DNA of 5,902 nucleotides from Bacillota bacterium (GTDB taxonomy: Bacteria > Bacillota > Clostridia > Christensenellales > UMGS416): NCBI GenBank assembly GCA_023422005.1, contig JAEZSC010000131.1, forward strand, positions 1 to 5,902, read 5' to 3'. Shown piece by piece: positions 1 through 5,727 of this stretch. Each line of letters begins with the position of its first letter. Positions within the stretch are counted from its first letter, which is position 1. The position numbers were made by a program, and so were the translations under genes. The notes beneath the pieces were generated by a model. It was given only the letters and a program-made list of their open reading frames with translations, ran no database searches and was not told where the DNA came from.

Positions 1-1
1 G

Positions 2-127
2 GATGTGGCGGTGGACCGCGCGGCAGACTCCCTGCCGATGGACAGCACGAGGGAGTTCACGCTGCGCGAGCAATTGGATTCCATCGAGGAGAAACTTTCT
101 CGGGAAAGCGATGAGTCGGATCGGTAA
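2..127 (+). CDS. C-terminal end of an unrecognised protein (5' end outside the window)
   Basis: An open frame enters the window from the left and stops at TAA 125-127, giving a 41-residue tail. The tail is hydrophilic and strongly charged, ending in a probably helical stretch (REQLDSIEEKLSRE) followed by an acidic/polar end (SDESDR). It shows no membrane segment. The last 17 bases overlap the start of the DUF5665 gene in another reading frame, the usual picture of translationally coupled operon genes. This overlap and the sensible composition are why I take this frame as coding rather than the frame of the downstream gene extended upstream, which would give an Arg/Trp-rich, unnatural N-terminus. 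I do not recognise the family from this fragment, and no function is proposed. Confidence 0.55.
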   Translation, partial: DVAVDRAADSLPMDSTREFTLREQLDSIEEKLSRESDESDR

Positions 128-428
128 AAGATTTCGCAGGTTTTTCCGGCGCTCCAGCGCCACGGCGAGGGGCCATGGCCCCGGCGCCGCCCGCGCCATG
201 GCGGCCGATCCGGAATACTGTGAGTACGCCCGATACCTTTATAGCCCGCGGCGCATGATCATGAGCAACTTCGTGGCCGGCCTCGCGCGGGGCGTGGGCA
301 TGGCGCTGGGGTTTTCGCTGCTGGGCGCGGTGATCGTCTATCTGCTGCGAGATTTGGCCAGCCGCAACCTGCCGGTCATCGGAGACTTCATCGCCCAGAT
401 CATCGCTGTTGTGGAGGCCCGTAAGTAG
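111..428 (+). CDS. DUF5665 family small membrane protein
   Basis: A 105-aa protein. The N-terminus is very basic (MSRIGKRFRRFFRR) and should stay in the cytoplasm. Residues about 52-100 carry the family signature: FVAGLARGVGMALGFSLLGA leads into a single hydrophobic segment (about 60-80), then LPVIGDFIAQII at about 88-98. This Gly-rich membrane segment plus 'NLPVIGDFIA' block is what I recognise as DUF5665, a family of roughly 100-residue proteins common in Firmicutes with no assigned function. The frame is open further upstream, but I chose ATG 111 because it overlaps the preceding gene's end by 17 bases, has a weak purine stretch (GGGAAAG) just before it, and avoids an unnatural Arg/Trp-rich extension. 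An internal start at residue 49 or 51 is possible but would drop the basic head. Likely the last gene of an operon that begins outside the window. Family assignment is fairly sure; the role is unknown. Confidence 0.8.
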   Translation: MSRIGKRFRRFFRRSSATARGHGPGAARAMAADPEYCEYARYLYSPRRMIMSNFVAGLARGVGMALGFSLLGAVIVYLLRDLASRNLPVIGDFIAQIIAVVEARK

Positions 429-481
429 CGGCCTGCCCTCTGGATACCCATCGTACAACGAACTGAGAAAATCAAGTGGCT

Positions 482-508
482 AGATGGCTTGCGGCATGTG
501 AGCCATCT
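482..508 (+). terminator. Weak hairpin between DUF5665 gene and MFS gene; terminator or leader structure
   Basis: An 8-bp perfect inverted repeat (AGATGGCT at 482-489, AGCCATCT at 501-508) with an 11-base loop is followed by only two more T before CC. The stem is short and the U-tract poor, so it is at best a weak terminator for the upstream operon. It could equally be a structured element in the leader of the transporter gene, whose ATG lies 42 bases on. Confidence 0.3.
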
Positions 509-549
509 TTCCATAGGCGCCGAAACGCCGGCTGTTAAAAGGAGCGCTC

Positions 550-1821
550 ATGAGCACTTCATCCAACCGTACGTTCTTTAAAAGGCTGCGCGCCAACGGC
601 AACGCCTTTGGTATGCTGATAACCGAGCCTATGTTCGGCATCCCCTTCAACCTGTACACGCCGTATTTTTCGCTGTATATGGCGCAGCTGGGCTGTTCGC
701 CCAAGCAAATTGGGCTGCTGACCTCGGTAGGCATCCTCGGGCAGTTCTTCTTCACGCTGATCGCCTCGCCGATCATCGACCGCTTCGGGCGCAGGTACAC
801 GACGCTGGTTATGGACGTCTTAAGCTGGTCGGTGGCGGTACTGTTATGGCTGTTCGCCCAAAGCTTCGTTTGGTTCCTGGTGGCTGCCATCGTACAGGCC
901 GCCAACCGCATCGTCTTCGTGTCCTGGACCTGCCTGATGGTGGAGGACACCGAGAAGGATCTGCTGGTGCCCATCTTTTCATGGATCACCGTGGCGGGGC
1001 TGCTCAGCGGCTTTTTTTCACCGGTGGCGGCGGTCTTCGTCGCCAAGTATCAGGTGGTCCCCACGATGCGGGTGCTGTTCGCCATCTCCTTTGTGCTGTT
1101 CACGGCGATGTTCTTCATCCGCAATGCGCTGGTCAAAGAGACCTCTGTGGGCCGCGCGCGCATGGAGCTCAGCCGCAGGGAGCCGGTGTTCCGGCAGTTC
1201 CACGGTCTGTGGCTCACGGTGGGCGAGGTGTGGCGGAACCCCGGCACCCGCTTCATGTTCATATTGACGGCGGTCTACAACATGGCCATCACCGTGCGCG
1301 CGCCGTTTTTCGCGTTGCTGCTGAGCGACGCCTTCGGCTTTGCAGACAGCGCCGTGGGGTATTTTGCCATGGGCACGTCGGTCATCATGCTGGCCGTTTA
1401 TCTGTTCGTGCAGCCCAGGCTCACCAACATACTGCCCAAGCTGCCGCTGTCCGTGGGCATGGTTTTGCTGGTTGCTGGGTCGATGGTTCTGGTGCCGGTG
1501 TTCCCCGGCAGGTCCATGGCGCTGGCCATGGTGCTGCTCAGCGTGGTGCTCACGTCGGTGGGCTCCGCCGTGGCTCAGCCCTTCATCGACGGCCTGGGCC
1601 ATGGCAGCATGAACAACGACAACCGCTCCCACATGACCAGCATACTCTACATGATGACGCTATTGGCCAGCGCGATCTTCGGCTTTCTGGGCGGCGTGTG
1701 GTACGAGAAGTCCGCCGCGCTGCCCTTCCTGGCGGCGGCGGCGCTCTACGGGGTGTGCGTGGTGCTGCTGGCCGTGCATTTCCGGCGCAGGCCCGCGCAG
1801 GAAGCCGCTGTCTCAAACTGA
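550..1821 (+). CDS. MFS (major facilitator superfamily) transporter
   Basis: A 423-aa, strongly hydrophobic protein of normal length for a 12-helix major facilitator, acting in the cytoplasmic membrane. The cytoplasmic loop between helices 2 and 3 carries motif A as D77-R78-F79-G80-R81-R82, preceded by an 'LIASPII' helix end. A charged central loop at about 191-233 (RNALVKE...SRREPVFRQF...EVWRNPGTR) separates two six-helix halves. The second half begins with 'FMFILTAVYNMAITVRAPFF'. The C-terminus is basic and cytoplasmic (HFRRRPAQ). The start is well supported by AAAAGGAG at 537-544, five bases before ATG. Substrate cannot be read from the sequence; the arrangement resembles uncharacterised Clostridia MFS proteins often annotated as sugar or drug exporters. 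It is transcribed alone or from a weak upstream promoter and ends at a strong terminator. Its neighbours on the opposite strand are URO-D-like enzymes, so uptake of their substrate is possible but unproven. Confidence 0.9.
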   Translation: MSTSSNRTFFKRLRANGNAFGMLITEPMFGIPFNLYTPYFSLYMAQLGCSPKQIGLLTSVGILGQFFFTLIASPIIDRFGRRYTTLVMDVLSWSVAVLLWLFAQSFVWFLVAAIVQAANRIVFVSWTCLMVEDTEKDLLVPIFSWITVAGLLSGFFSPVAAVFVAKYQVVPTMRVLFAISFVLFTAMFFIRNALVKETSVGRARMELSRREPVFRQFHGLWLTVGEVWRNPGTRFMFILTAVYNMAITVRAPFFALLLSDAFGFADSAVGYFAMGTSVIMLAVYLFVQPRLTNILPKLPLSVGMVLLVAGSMVLVPVFPGRSMALAMVLLSVVLTSVGSAVAQPFIDGLGHGSMNNDNRSHMTSILYMMTLLASAIFGFLGGVWYEKSAALPFLAAAALYGVCVVLLAVHFRRRPAQEAAVSN

Positions 1822-1837
1822 TACCCGTGAACATATG

Positions 1838-1872
1838 AGGCCGAGGGAAGCAACCCCTCGGCCTTATTTTTG
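1838..1872 (+). terminator. Rho-independent terminator of the MFS gene
   Basis: A perfect 10-bp GC-rich stem (AGGCCGAGGG 1838-1847 with CCCTCGGCCT 1855-1864) with a 7-base loop is followed by TATTTTT. It begins 16 bases after the MFS stop codon. The T-run is only on the plus-strand 3' side, so it terminates rightward transcription and should not act efficiently on leftward transcription. Confidence 0.9.
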
Positions 1873-2044
1873 CTTGCACGGTAGTCTGTAAACGGGATGT
1901 ATCCGCTGCAGCATGGCGCGGACCGAACAGCGCCCGCGCCGCCGCCATGTGCTCATGCACGAGTGGCGGGTTTTGGTCGCGCAGCAGAATCGGGAAGAGC
2001 TGCCAGAGCTCCTCCGGAGTCATCTCCATGAGGGGCTTGGGCAT
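1864..2044 (-). pseudogene. Truncated, decayed GrpB-family (nucleotidyltransferase-fold) gene remnant
   Basis: From ATG 2044 the minus strand encodes MPKPLMEMTPEELWQLFPIL followed by LRDQNPP. This matches the conserved N-terminus of GrpB-family proteins (typically EMT.EELWQLFPI.L..HNP). After that the frame loses the expected W..WY..E stretch and never reaches the RI.HIGSTAVPG motif that defines the catalytic region. Instead it runs on for about 110 more low-complexity codons across the MFS terminator and into the antisense of the MFS gene. A shift into the next frame around position 1920 would read LQRIHPV, faintly like the expected RI.HIG, then stop at TAA 1864-1866. Normal family length is around 170-190 aa, so this is a remnant. 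Its start signals are intact: GGAGG at 2050-2054, and the ATG lies 13 bases past the URO-D stop, so a short peptide may still be translated as the distal cistron of that operon. The family call is good; the exact end and frameshift point are uncertain. Confidence 0.6.
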
Positions 2045-2057
2045 AACAACCTCCTGC

Positions 2058-3194
2058 TTACAACTTGTGGCTGACGCCCCACGGCCATGGCCGCGGCGAG
2101 GCCTGGTGAGGCGATGGGCGAATAGATGCCGCGTAGTGATAGGCCGTGCGCAGGTTTTCCGGGGGCACCTCCACGCCGGTCACGTTGCTGGTGAATAGGA
2201 ACATGCCCTGCCCGCCGCCGGTGGCGTCCACAAGATAGTCCACCTCGGCGCGTACATCGTCGGGTGTGCCAAAGGGCAGCGTCCGCGTTACGCTCATACC
2301 TGCGAAGAACAGCAGACGTTCGCCCTTGGCGCTGCGCAGGCGGAAGAGCTCAAACAAGTCCACACCCAGCTCATACTGAAAGCCTTGGAAGCCGGAAAAA
2401 CCGAGATCCAGATAGTCCTGCAGCACCGGGCGCACGTCGCCGTCGCAATGGTGGATGAAGCGCACACCGATGTCCAGCAGCGGCTCCATGATCATGCGCA
2501 CCGTGGGGAAGTAATGCTTGCGCAGGAAGGCCGGAGCCACCATGGGGCCGCTGTTGTTGCACACGTCCTCACCGCAGAACATCAGCTTCACCAGGTCCAG
2601 CTCGCGGTACAGCCCGGCCAATATGTGGGCGCGCTGCCGGCTGATCAGGCTCTTGGCGTACCACAGCCGCTCCACGGCCTCGGGGTAAAGCGCGCATGCC
2701 ATCAGAAAGGCGTGATAACCGTATTCACTGTACAGTGGGAAGTGACCGCCGATCTCCCAGAAATTGGGGATGGGCACGATGCCCTGCCAGTGGGTGGCTA
2801 CCGTGTCAAAATATGCGCGGAAGTGGGCTTCCTCGGCGGCGGCATCGAAGCCGCGCAGGATGCCCTCGTCGCTGCCGGGGATACGGTCAGCGGCCTGAAG
2901 CAGTGCCTCGGGTTCCACGTTCGGGTGGTCTGCCTCGGAGATGTGTCCACTGCGGATATCCTCCAGCCGCCGGGGAATCACCGGCGCGATCATTGCGTCC
3001 ACGCACAACGCCCGGTTGGCGGCCACCACGCCGCCCAACGGGTTAGCCAGATACTGTTCCGGTGTGATGCCCGCCAGATCGGCCATGTTGCGCACGCCGT
3101 TCATCCACCCGCCAATGGTCGCGATGCGGTCCACGGGCTCTCCGGCGATGGTGCGCAGGATGCGCTCTTTGGGGGCAAGAGAGGTTGTGTTCAT
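2058..3194 (-). CDS. URO-D superfamily protein (MtaA/CmuA-like branch, not HemE)
   Basis: A 378-aa protein, probably cytoplasmic. The opening KERILRTIAGEPVDRI (about 9-24) is the usual start of uroporphyrinogen-decarboxylase-superfamily proteins, which fold as a TIM barrel. Further blocks are FCGEDVCNNSGPMVAPAFLRK (about 206-226), FIHHCDGDVRPVL (247-259, with H248-x-C250 in the zinc-binding position of corrinoid methyltransferases) and TSNVTGVEVPPENL (335-348) near the end. The RQAGR motif of true HemE is absent, so heme synthesis is unlikely. The third zinc ligand, a Cys in MtaA-type enzymes just before the 'VPPE' turn, is not seen here, so metal binding may differ. The reading frame stays open far upstream across the antisense of the next gene, but ATG 3194 is chosen because AAAGGAG lies at 3200-3206, a 5-base spacing, with a promoter upstream. 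Substrate unknown; methyl transfer or decarboxylation of a small molecule are the family options. Confidence 0.85.
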   Translation of the reverse strand: MNTTSLAPKERILRTIAGEPVDRIATIGGWMNGVRNMADLAGITPEQYLANPLGGVVAANRALCVDAMIAPVIPRRLEDIRSGHISEADHPNVEPEALLQAADRIPGSDEGILRGFDAAAEEAHFRAYFDTVATHWQGIVPIPNFWEIGGHFPLYSEYGYHAFLMACALYPEAVERLWYAKSLISRQRAHILAGLYRELDLVKLMFCGEDVCNNSGPMVAPAFLRKHYFPTVRMIMEPLLDIGVRFIHHCDGDVRPVLQDYLDLGFSGFQGFQYELGVDLFELFRLRSAKGERLLFFAGMSVTRTLPFGTPDDVRAEVDYLVDATGGGQGMFLFTSNVTGVEVPPENLRTAYHYAASIRPSPHQASPRPWPWGVSHKL

Positions 3195-3213
3195 TGCTGC
3201 TCCTTTGCTGTGA

Positions 3214-3227
3214 TATAGCCGGTTATA
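3214..3227. promoter_or_regulatory. Operator-like palindrome in the leader of the minus-strand URO-D gene
   Basis: TATAGCCGGTTATA is a 14-base palindrome with a single mismatched pair (positions 5 and 10). It lies between the predicted transcription start and the ribosome binding site of the 2058-3194 gene. Its size and symmetry fit a dimeric repressor site, but no regulator gene is in the window and it could be chance. Confidence 0.3.
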
Positions 3228-3251
3228 CAAGCTTAGGCAATATGTAATTTT

Positions 3252-3279
3252 ATTATAGTTACAAATTCTGACTTTACAA
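3252..3279 (-). promoter_or_regulatory. Promoter for the minus-strand URO-D gene
   Basis: On the minus strand, TTGTAA (3279-3274) is followed after 16 bases by a perfect TATAAT (3257-3252). This is a sigma-A type promoter with an ideal -10 and a 4-of-6 match at -35. Transcription would start near 3245, leaving a leader of about 50 bases before ATG 3194. The region is clearly AT-richer than the flanking genes, as expected for a promoter. Confidence 0.6.
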
Positions 3280-3305
3280 GTGAGCGTATGCAGGCATGGA
3301 CGCAG

Positions 3306-3311
3306 TATAAT
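3306..3311 (+). promoter_or_regulatory. Candidate -10 box for the plus-strand URO-D gene
   Basis: A perfect TATAAT sits at 3306-3311 in the divergent intergenic region, about 78 bases before ATG 3390. No convincing -35 box lies 16-18 bases upstream and there is no TG extension, so if real the promoter would need an activator or be weak. Low to moderate confidence. Confidence 0.35.
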
Positions 3312-3389
3312 GTTTTTATAGAACGGGTCCTTAAGCATCTTTCCTTGACCGCCGCGCTCATCTGTTGAACGAAAGGATGTACCGCTGTC

Positions 3390-4415
3390 ATGAAAACGAG
3401 CAAACAGCTGATCAAAAGCATCATCGAGCATGATCATCCTCACCGAATCGGGCATTCGTTCTCCCAAAAGTCCGACGACTTTCTCCACATTGGTGCGGTC
3501 CGGTTTGTGAGCAGTCCCGATCAGGAACGGCTCAGCGGCTGGGGCAGGCACCAGGAACTGCTCGCTCAGGTGCCGGGATTCCGCGGGGATGTCAGGCGCG
3601 ATCCATTCGGCAACATCTACGGCCGGCTGGAGGGCAAGTCCAAGGGCGAGTGCGTCCGCGGCGCGCTGCAGGACGGGTGGAAGCTGTTGGACGGGTATGA
3701 GCTGCCGCAAATAGACATGAGCCATTATGACGATTTGATGCAAAGGAAGCTCAAGGAAGAGGACAAGTTCGTGACCGCCGGCTTTCCCCTGGCTGTGTTC
3801 TCCAACCTGAGGGACGCGCGGCTCATGGGCAACGCGCTGGTGGACACGCTGGCGGAGCCGGAAAACGTGGAGGCCTTCCTGCACAAAATCCGCGAGCGGA
3901 GCTTTCAGATCATCGAAGGGCTGGGCAGGGCCGGCTGCGACGCGATCATGATGGCCGATGACTGGGGCACGCAGGACAGGACATTTATTAGCCCCGCCTC
4001 TTTCCGGGAGGTGTTCAAACCGACGTACAGGATGATCGCCGACGCCGTGCATCGCAGCGGTATGAAGTTCATCCTGCATTCCTGCGGTTATATTTACGCG
4101 TTTATAGAAGACCTGATCGACGCGGGAATCGACGTGTTCCAGTTCGACCAGATCGAGCTCTACGGCACGGAGCGGCTGGCCCGGGAATTCGGAAGCAGGG
4201 CCACGTTCTTTTCTCCCGTGGACATTCAAAAGGTGCTGCCCACCGGCGACCGGGCGTACATCGAAAAGACCGCGCTGGAGATGGTCAACAACTTCAAGGC
4301 CATATGCAAGGGCTCGCTGATCGTCAAGGATTATCCGTCCTATGGCGACATCGATGTGCAGGAGGAATGGGCGGATTGGGCGCGGGAGGTTGTGCTTCAG
4401 AACAGTGAAATATAG
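3390..4415 (+). CDS. Second URO-D superfamily protein (DDWGTQ subgroup)
   Basis: A 341-aa protein of normal superfamily length, probably cytoplasmic. The C-terminal two thirds match the family clearly. GCDAIMMADDWGTQ (about 182-195) carries the DDWG motif typical of one large URO-D-like subgroup, followed by FISPASFREVFKPTYR (199-214). FILHSCGY (227-234) has H230-S-C232-G, the His-x-Cys pair of the methyltransferase branch. VDIQKVLPTGD (277-287) and the end KDYPSYGDIDVQEEWADWAR (313-332) are also subgroup hallmarks. The N-terminal 90 residues are less typical, and RQAGR of HemE is absent. An in-frame stop at 3366-3368 forces the start to ATG 3390. The best ribosome site, AAAGGA at 3372-3377, is 12 bases away, rather long, so initiation may be inefficient. 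It is divergent from the other URO-D gene, with which it shares fold but little visible sequence beyond motifs. Its stop is one base from the stop of the convergent flavin reductase gene. Substrate unknown. Confidence 0.85.
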   Translation: MKTSKQLIKSIIEHDHPHRIGHSFSQKSDDFLHIGAVRFVSSPDQERLSGWGRHQELLAQVPGFRGDVRRDPFGNIYGRLEGKSKGECVRGALQDGWKLLDGYELPQIDMSHYDDLMQRKLKEEDKFVTAGFPLAVFSNLRDARLMGNALVDTLAEPENVEAFLHKIRERSFQIIEGLGRAGCDAIMMADDWGTQDRTFISPASFREVFKPTYRMIADAVHRSGMKFILHSCGYIYAFIEDLIDAGIDVFQFDQIELYGTERLAREFGSRATFFSPVDIQKVLPTGDRAYIEKTALEMVNNFKAICKGSLIVKDYPSYGDIDVQEEWADWAREVVLQNSEI

Positions 4416-4416
4416 A

Positions 4417-4986
4417 TCAACGGCCTCTGGAGGTAAAGCCCTGGCTGCCCAGCCGCCGGCCCAGGGTCCAGTAGCTGCTGGTCAGATAAACGAGGATATC
4501 CAGCTTCTCAAAATCGATGTTCCCGTCTTTATCCAGCTTGTCCTCGTCGGCGTGCACCGCCACGACCTCGCCCAGGAATAAGTCATGGTCTCCCACAGTC
4601 TGCACGCTTAAAAGCTTGCATTCCAGATTGACAGGGCATTCCTGGATCAGTGGCGGCCGGACATGGGTTGCCGGCATCGGGGTCAGGCCGAACGCCGCAA
4701 ACTTATCAAAGCCATCCCGGCCGGAAACACTGCCGCACCGGTCCACCTTTTCCACGATGTCGGCGGTGGTCAGGTTGATTACGAATTCGCCGGTCTTGCG
4801 GATGAGCCCGTTGCTGTAGGTTGCCGGGCGGATGGCCACCCCCATGATCAGCGGCTTGCGGATGCTGATGTTAAAGATTTCGCCCAGCGTAAGGACGTTG
4901 GGCTTGCCGTTCTCGTCCGCCGACGTAATCAAACCGGCCGGCGAGGGGTTCACCGGGCGGAATACCTGTTCGATCTGTTTTTTCAT
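4417..4986 (-). CDS. Flavin reductase-like (FMN-binding split-barrel) family protein
   Basis: A 189-aa protein of the usual family size, cytoplasmic, expected to bind FMN and either reduce free flavin or pass electrons. Family blocks in order are VNPSPAGLITSADENGKPNV (about 12-31), PATYSNGLIRKTGEFVINLT (about 54-73), DRCGSVSGRDGFDKFAAFGL (82-101), PPLIQECPVNLECKL (111-125) and GDHDLFLGEVVAVHAD (132-147). The TGEFVIN, CG..SG..DKF and GDHD.F.GEV motifs are the conserved signature of the flavin-reductase-like domain. ATG 4986 has GAGG about eight bases upstream. The gene starts 24 bases after the DUF4272 stop and is probably cotranscribed with it. It converges on the URO-D gene with a one-base gap and no terminator between, so read-through in either direction would give antisense RNA. 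The electron acceptor or partner is not evident. Confidence 0.88.
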   Translation of the reverse strand: MKKQIEQVFRPVNPSPAGLITSADENGKPNVLTLGEIFNISIRKPLIMGVAIRPATYSNGLIRKTGEFVINLTTADIVEKVDRCGSVSGRDGFDKFAAFGLTPMPATHVRPPLIQECPVNLECKLLSVQTVGDHDLFLGEVVAVHADEDKLDKDGNIDFEKLDILVYLTSSYWTLGRRLGSQGFTSRGR

Positions 4987-5010
4987 GTGGGGTACCTCGT
5001 GTTTGTAGCG

Positions 5011-5646
5011 TTATGTACTCATCTCAATGCTATCCCAGTCGCTATCGCGGTTATACAACCATTCTAGCGCCTTGCGACGTTCAAAGACGATGCCTTCGCG
5101 TTCGATATCAGGGCGGCCATTTATGCGCTCATCGACAAAGTGCCAATGCAGACGGTAATAACAGTCGAGCATTTCGGCAATTTCTACCTCTGAACGGAGA
5201 GATGAGGTTTTTTCCACATCGGAATCGATACCACCGTCAGGAAGATCCGGGAGCATCGGATAGACCACTTCACCTTGGGCCATTTCATTCTGGTCCAGGT
5301 TGTCAACAAGCCCTAATGCCCAAAGGAAAGCGTAGATATTCTCGATATACCATGTGAGACCGGCGCACTTTTCGTGAGAAAGTTCCTGCTGAAAAAGTGC
5401 CATCTCTTCACTTGAGAGAAAATCGGTGAGACCGTTTCTTTCGAGGTAATCCTTCACGGCGTCTGGAGGTGCGCCGTACCCAATTTGGCAGAGTGGGTGC
5501 ATGGCGAAGACGCGCCCCTTCACATCATCGATGGATCTCATATTCGGTTCTTCAATCAGCGGTAAATCCTCGAGTACCCGATAGCCATTTTTCTTTAAAA
5601 GTTTACCGTTTTCTTTTCTAATTGCCAAAAGATCATCACGTTTCAT
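5011..5646 (-). CDS. DUF4272 domain-containing protein
   Basis: A 211-aa soluble protein of typical length for this family, whose function is unknown. Recognisable blocks are NMRSIDDVKGRVFAM (about 35-49), NGLTDFLSSEE (71-81), LTWYIENIYAFLWALGLVD (97-115), SLRSEVEIAEMLDCYYRLHW (149-168) and the closing FERRKALEWLYNRDSDWDSIEMST (188-211). The 'E..Y.FLWALGL', 'LRS..EI....D.YYRLHW' and 'ERR.AL.WL....WD' motifs match DUF4272. An ATG 17 codons upstream (5697) is in frame, but ATG 5646 is preferred. GGGAGGTGA at 5652-5660 is an exceptionally good ribosome site five bases before it, and the predicted promoter places the transcript start downstream of 5697. The gene is clearly AT-richer than its neighbours (hand count 18 of 60 G+C at 5581-5640 against 44 of 60 at 1741-1800), hinting at separate ancestry. 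First gene of a probable operon with the flavin reductase. Confidence 0.85.
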   Translation of the reverse strand: MKRDDLLAIRKENGKLLKKNGYRVLEDLPLIEEPNMRSIDDVKGRVFAMHPLCQIGYGAPPDAVKDYLERNGLTDFLSSEEMALFQQELSHEKCAGLTWYIENIYAFLWALGLVDNLDQNEMAQGEVVYPMLPDLPDGGIDSDVEKTSSLRSEVEIAEMLDCYYRLHWHFVDERINGRPDIEREGIVFERRKALEWLYNRDSDWDSIEMST

Positions 5647-5675
5647 ACCAGTCACCTCCCTGGAACCACTCACAC

Positions 5676-5692
5676 TTATATGATGAATATAA
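5676..5692. promoter_or_regulatory. Inverted repeat over the -10 box and start of the DUF4272 promoter
   Basis: TTATAT (5676-5681) and ATATAA (5687-5692) form a perfect 6-bp inverted repeat with a 5-base spacer. It overlaps the predicted -10 box (5686-5691) and the likely transcription start near 5678. A protein bound here would block the promoter. In AT-rich DNA such a repeat can also arise by chance. Confidence 0.3.
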
Positions 5693-5714
5693 ATCACGAT
5701 TGTGTAGAAATCAA
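5686..5714 (-). promoter_or_regulatory. Promoter for the DUF4272-flavin reductase operon
   Basis: On the minus strand, TTGATT (5714-5709) and TATATT (5691-5686) are separated by exactly 17 bases. They match the sigma-A consensus at 4 of 6 and 5 of 6 positions. The transcript would start near 5678, giving a leader of about 32 bases containing the GGGAGGTGA ribosome site. Confidence 0.6.
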
Positions 5715-5727
5715 TATGGAGGCTTAG

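Noticed and set aside
480..1046. Minus-strand frame of 188 codons antisense to the start of the MFS gene.
   Set aside because: No family resemblance and no start signals; it overlaps the strongly supported MFS reading frame.
846..1838. Second long plus-strand frame (330 codons) within the MFS gene.
   Set aside because: Arg/His/Gly-rich out-of-frame reading of a clear transporter gene, with no ribosome site or recognisable domain.
1583..1863. C-terminal extension of the GrpB-like frame to 153 aa across the MFS terminator.
   Set aside because: The extension is Arg/Pro-rich, low-complexity antisense of the MFS gene and unlike any part of GrpB.
2385..3218. Long plus-strand frame of 277 codons antisense to the first URO-D gene.
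   Set aside because: It is a shadow of GC-rich codon use in the true gene: His/Val/Gly-rich composition, no domain, no credible start context.
3195..4229. The minus-strand frame of the first URO-D gene stays open for 345 codons upstream of ATG 3194, suggesting a 723-aa fusion protein.
   Set aside because: The extension is antisense to the second URO-D gene, has no recognisable domain, and passes through the AT-rich promoter region. ATG 3194 has its own ribosome site and promoter.
4438..4466. CCCTGG...CCAGGG inverted repeat near the 3' end of the flavin reductase gene, as a possible terminator between the convergent genes.
   Set aside because: Long imperfect loop, no T-run on either side, and it lies within coding sequence.
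5647..5697. Upstream start (ATG 5697) for the DUF4272 protein, adding 17 residues.
   Set aside because: No ribosome site there, it would lie upstream of the predicted transcript start, and the extra residues do not resemble the family.
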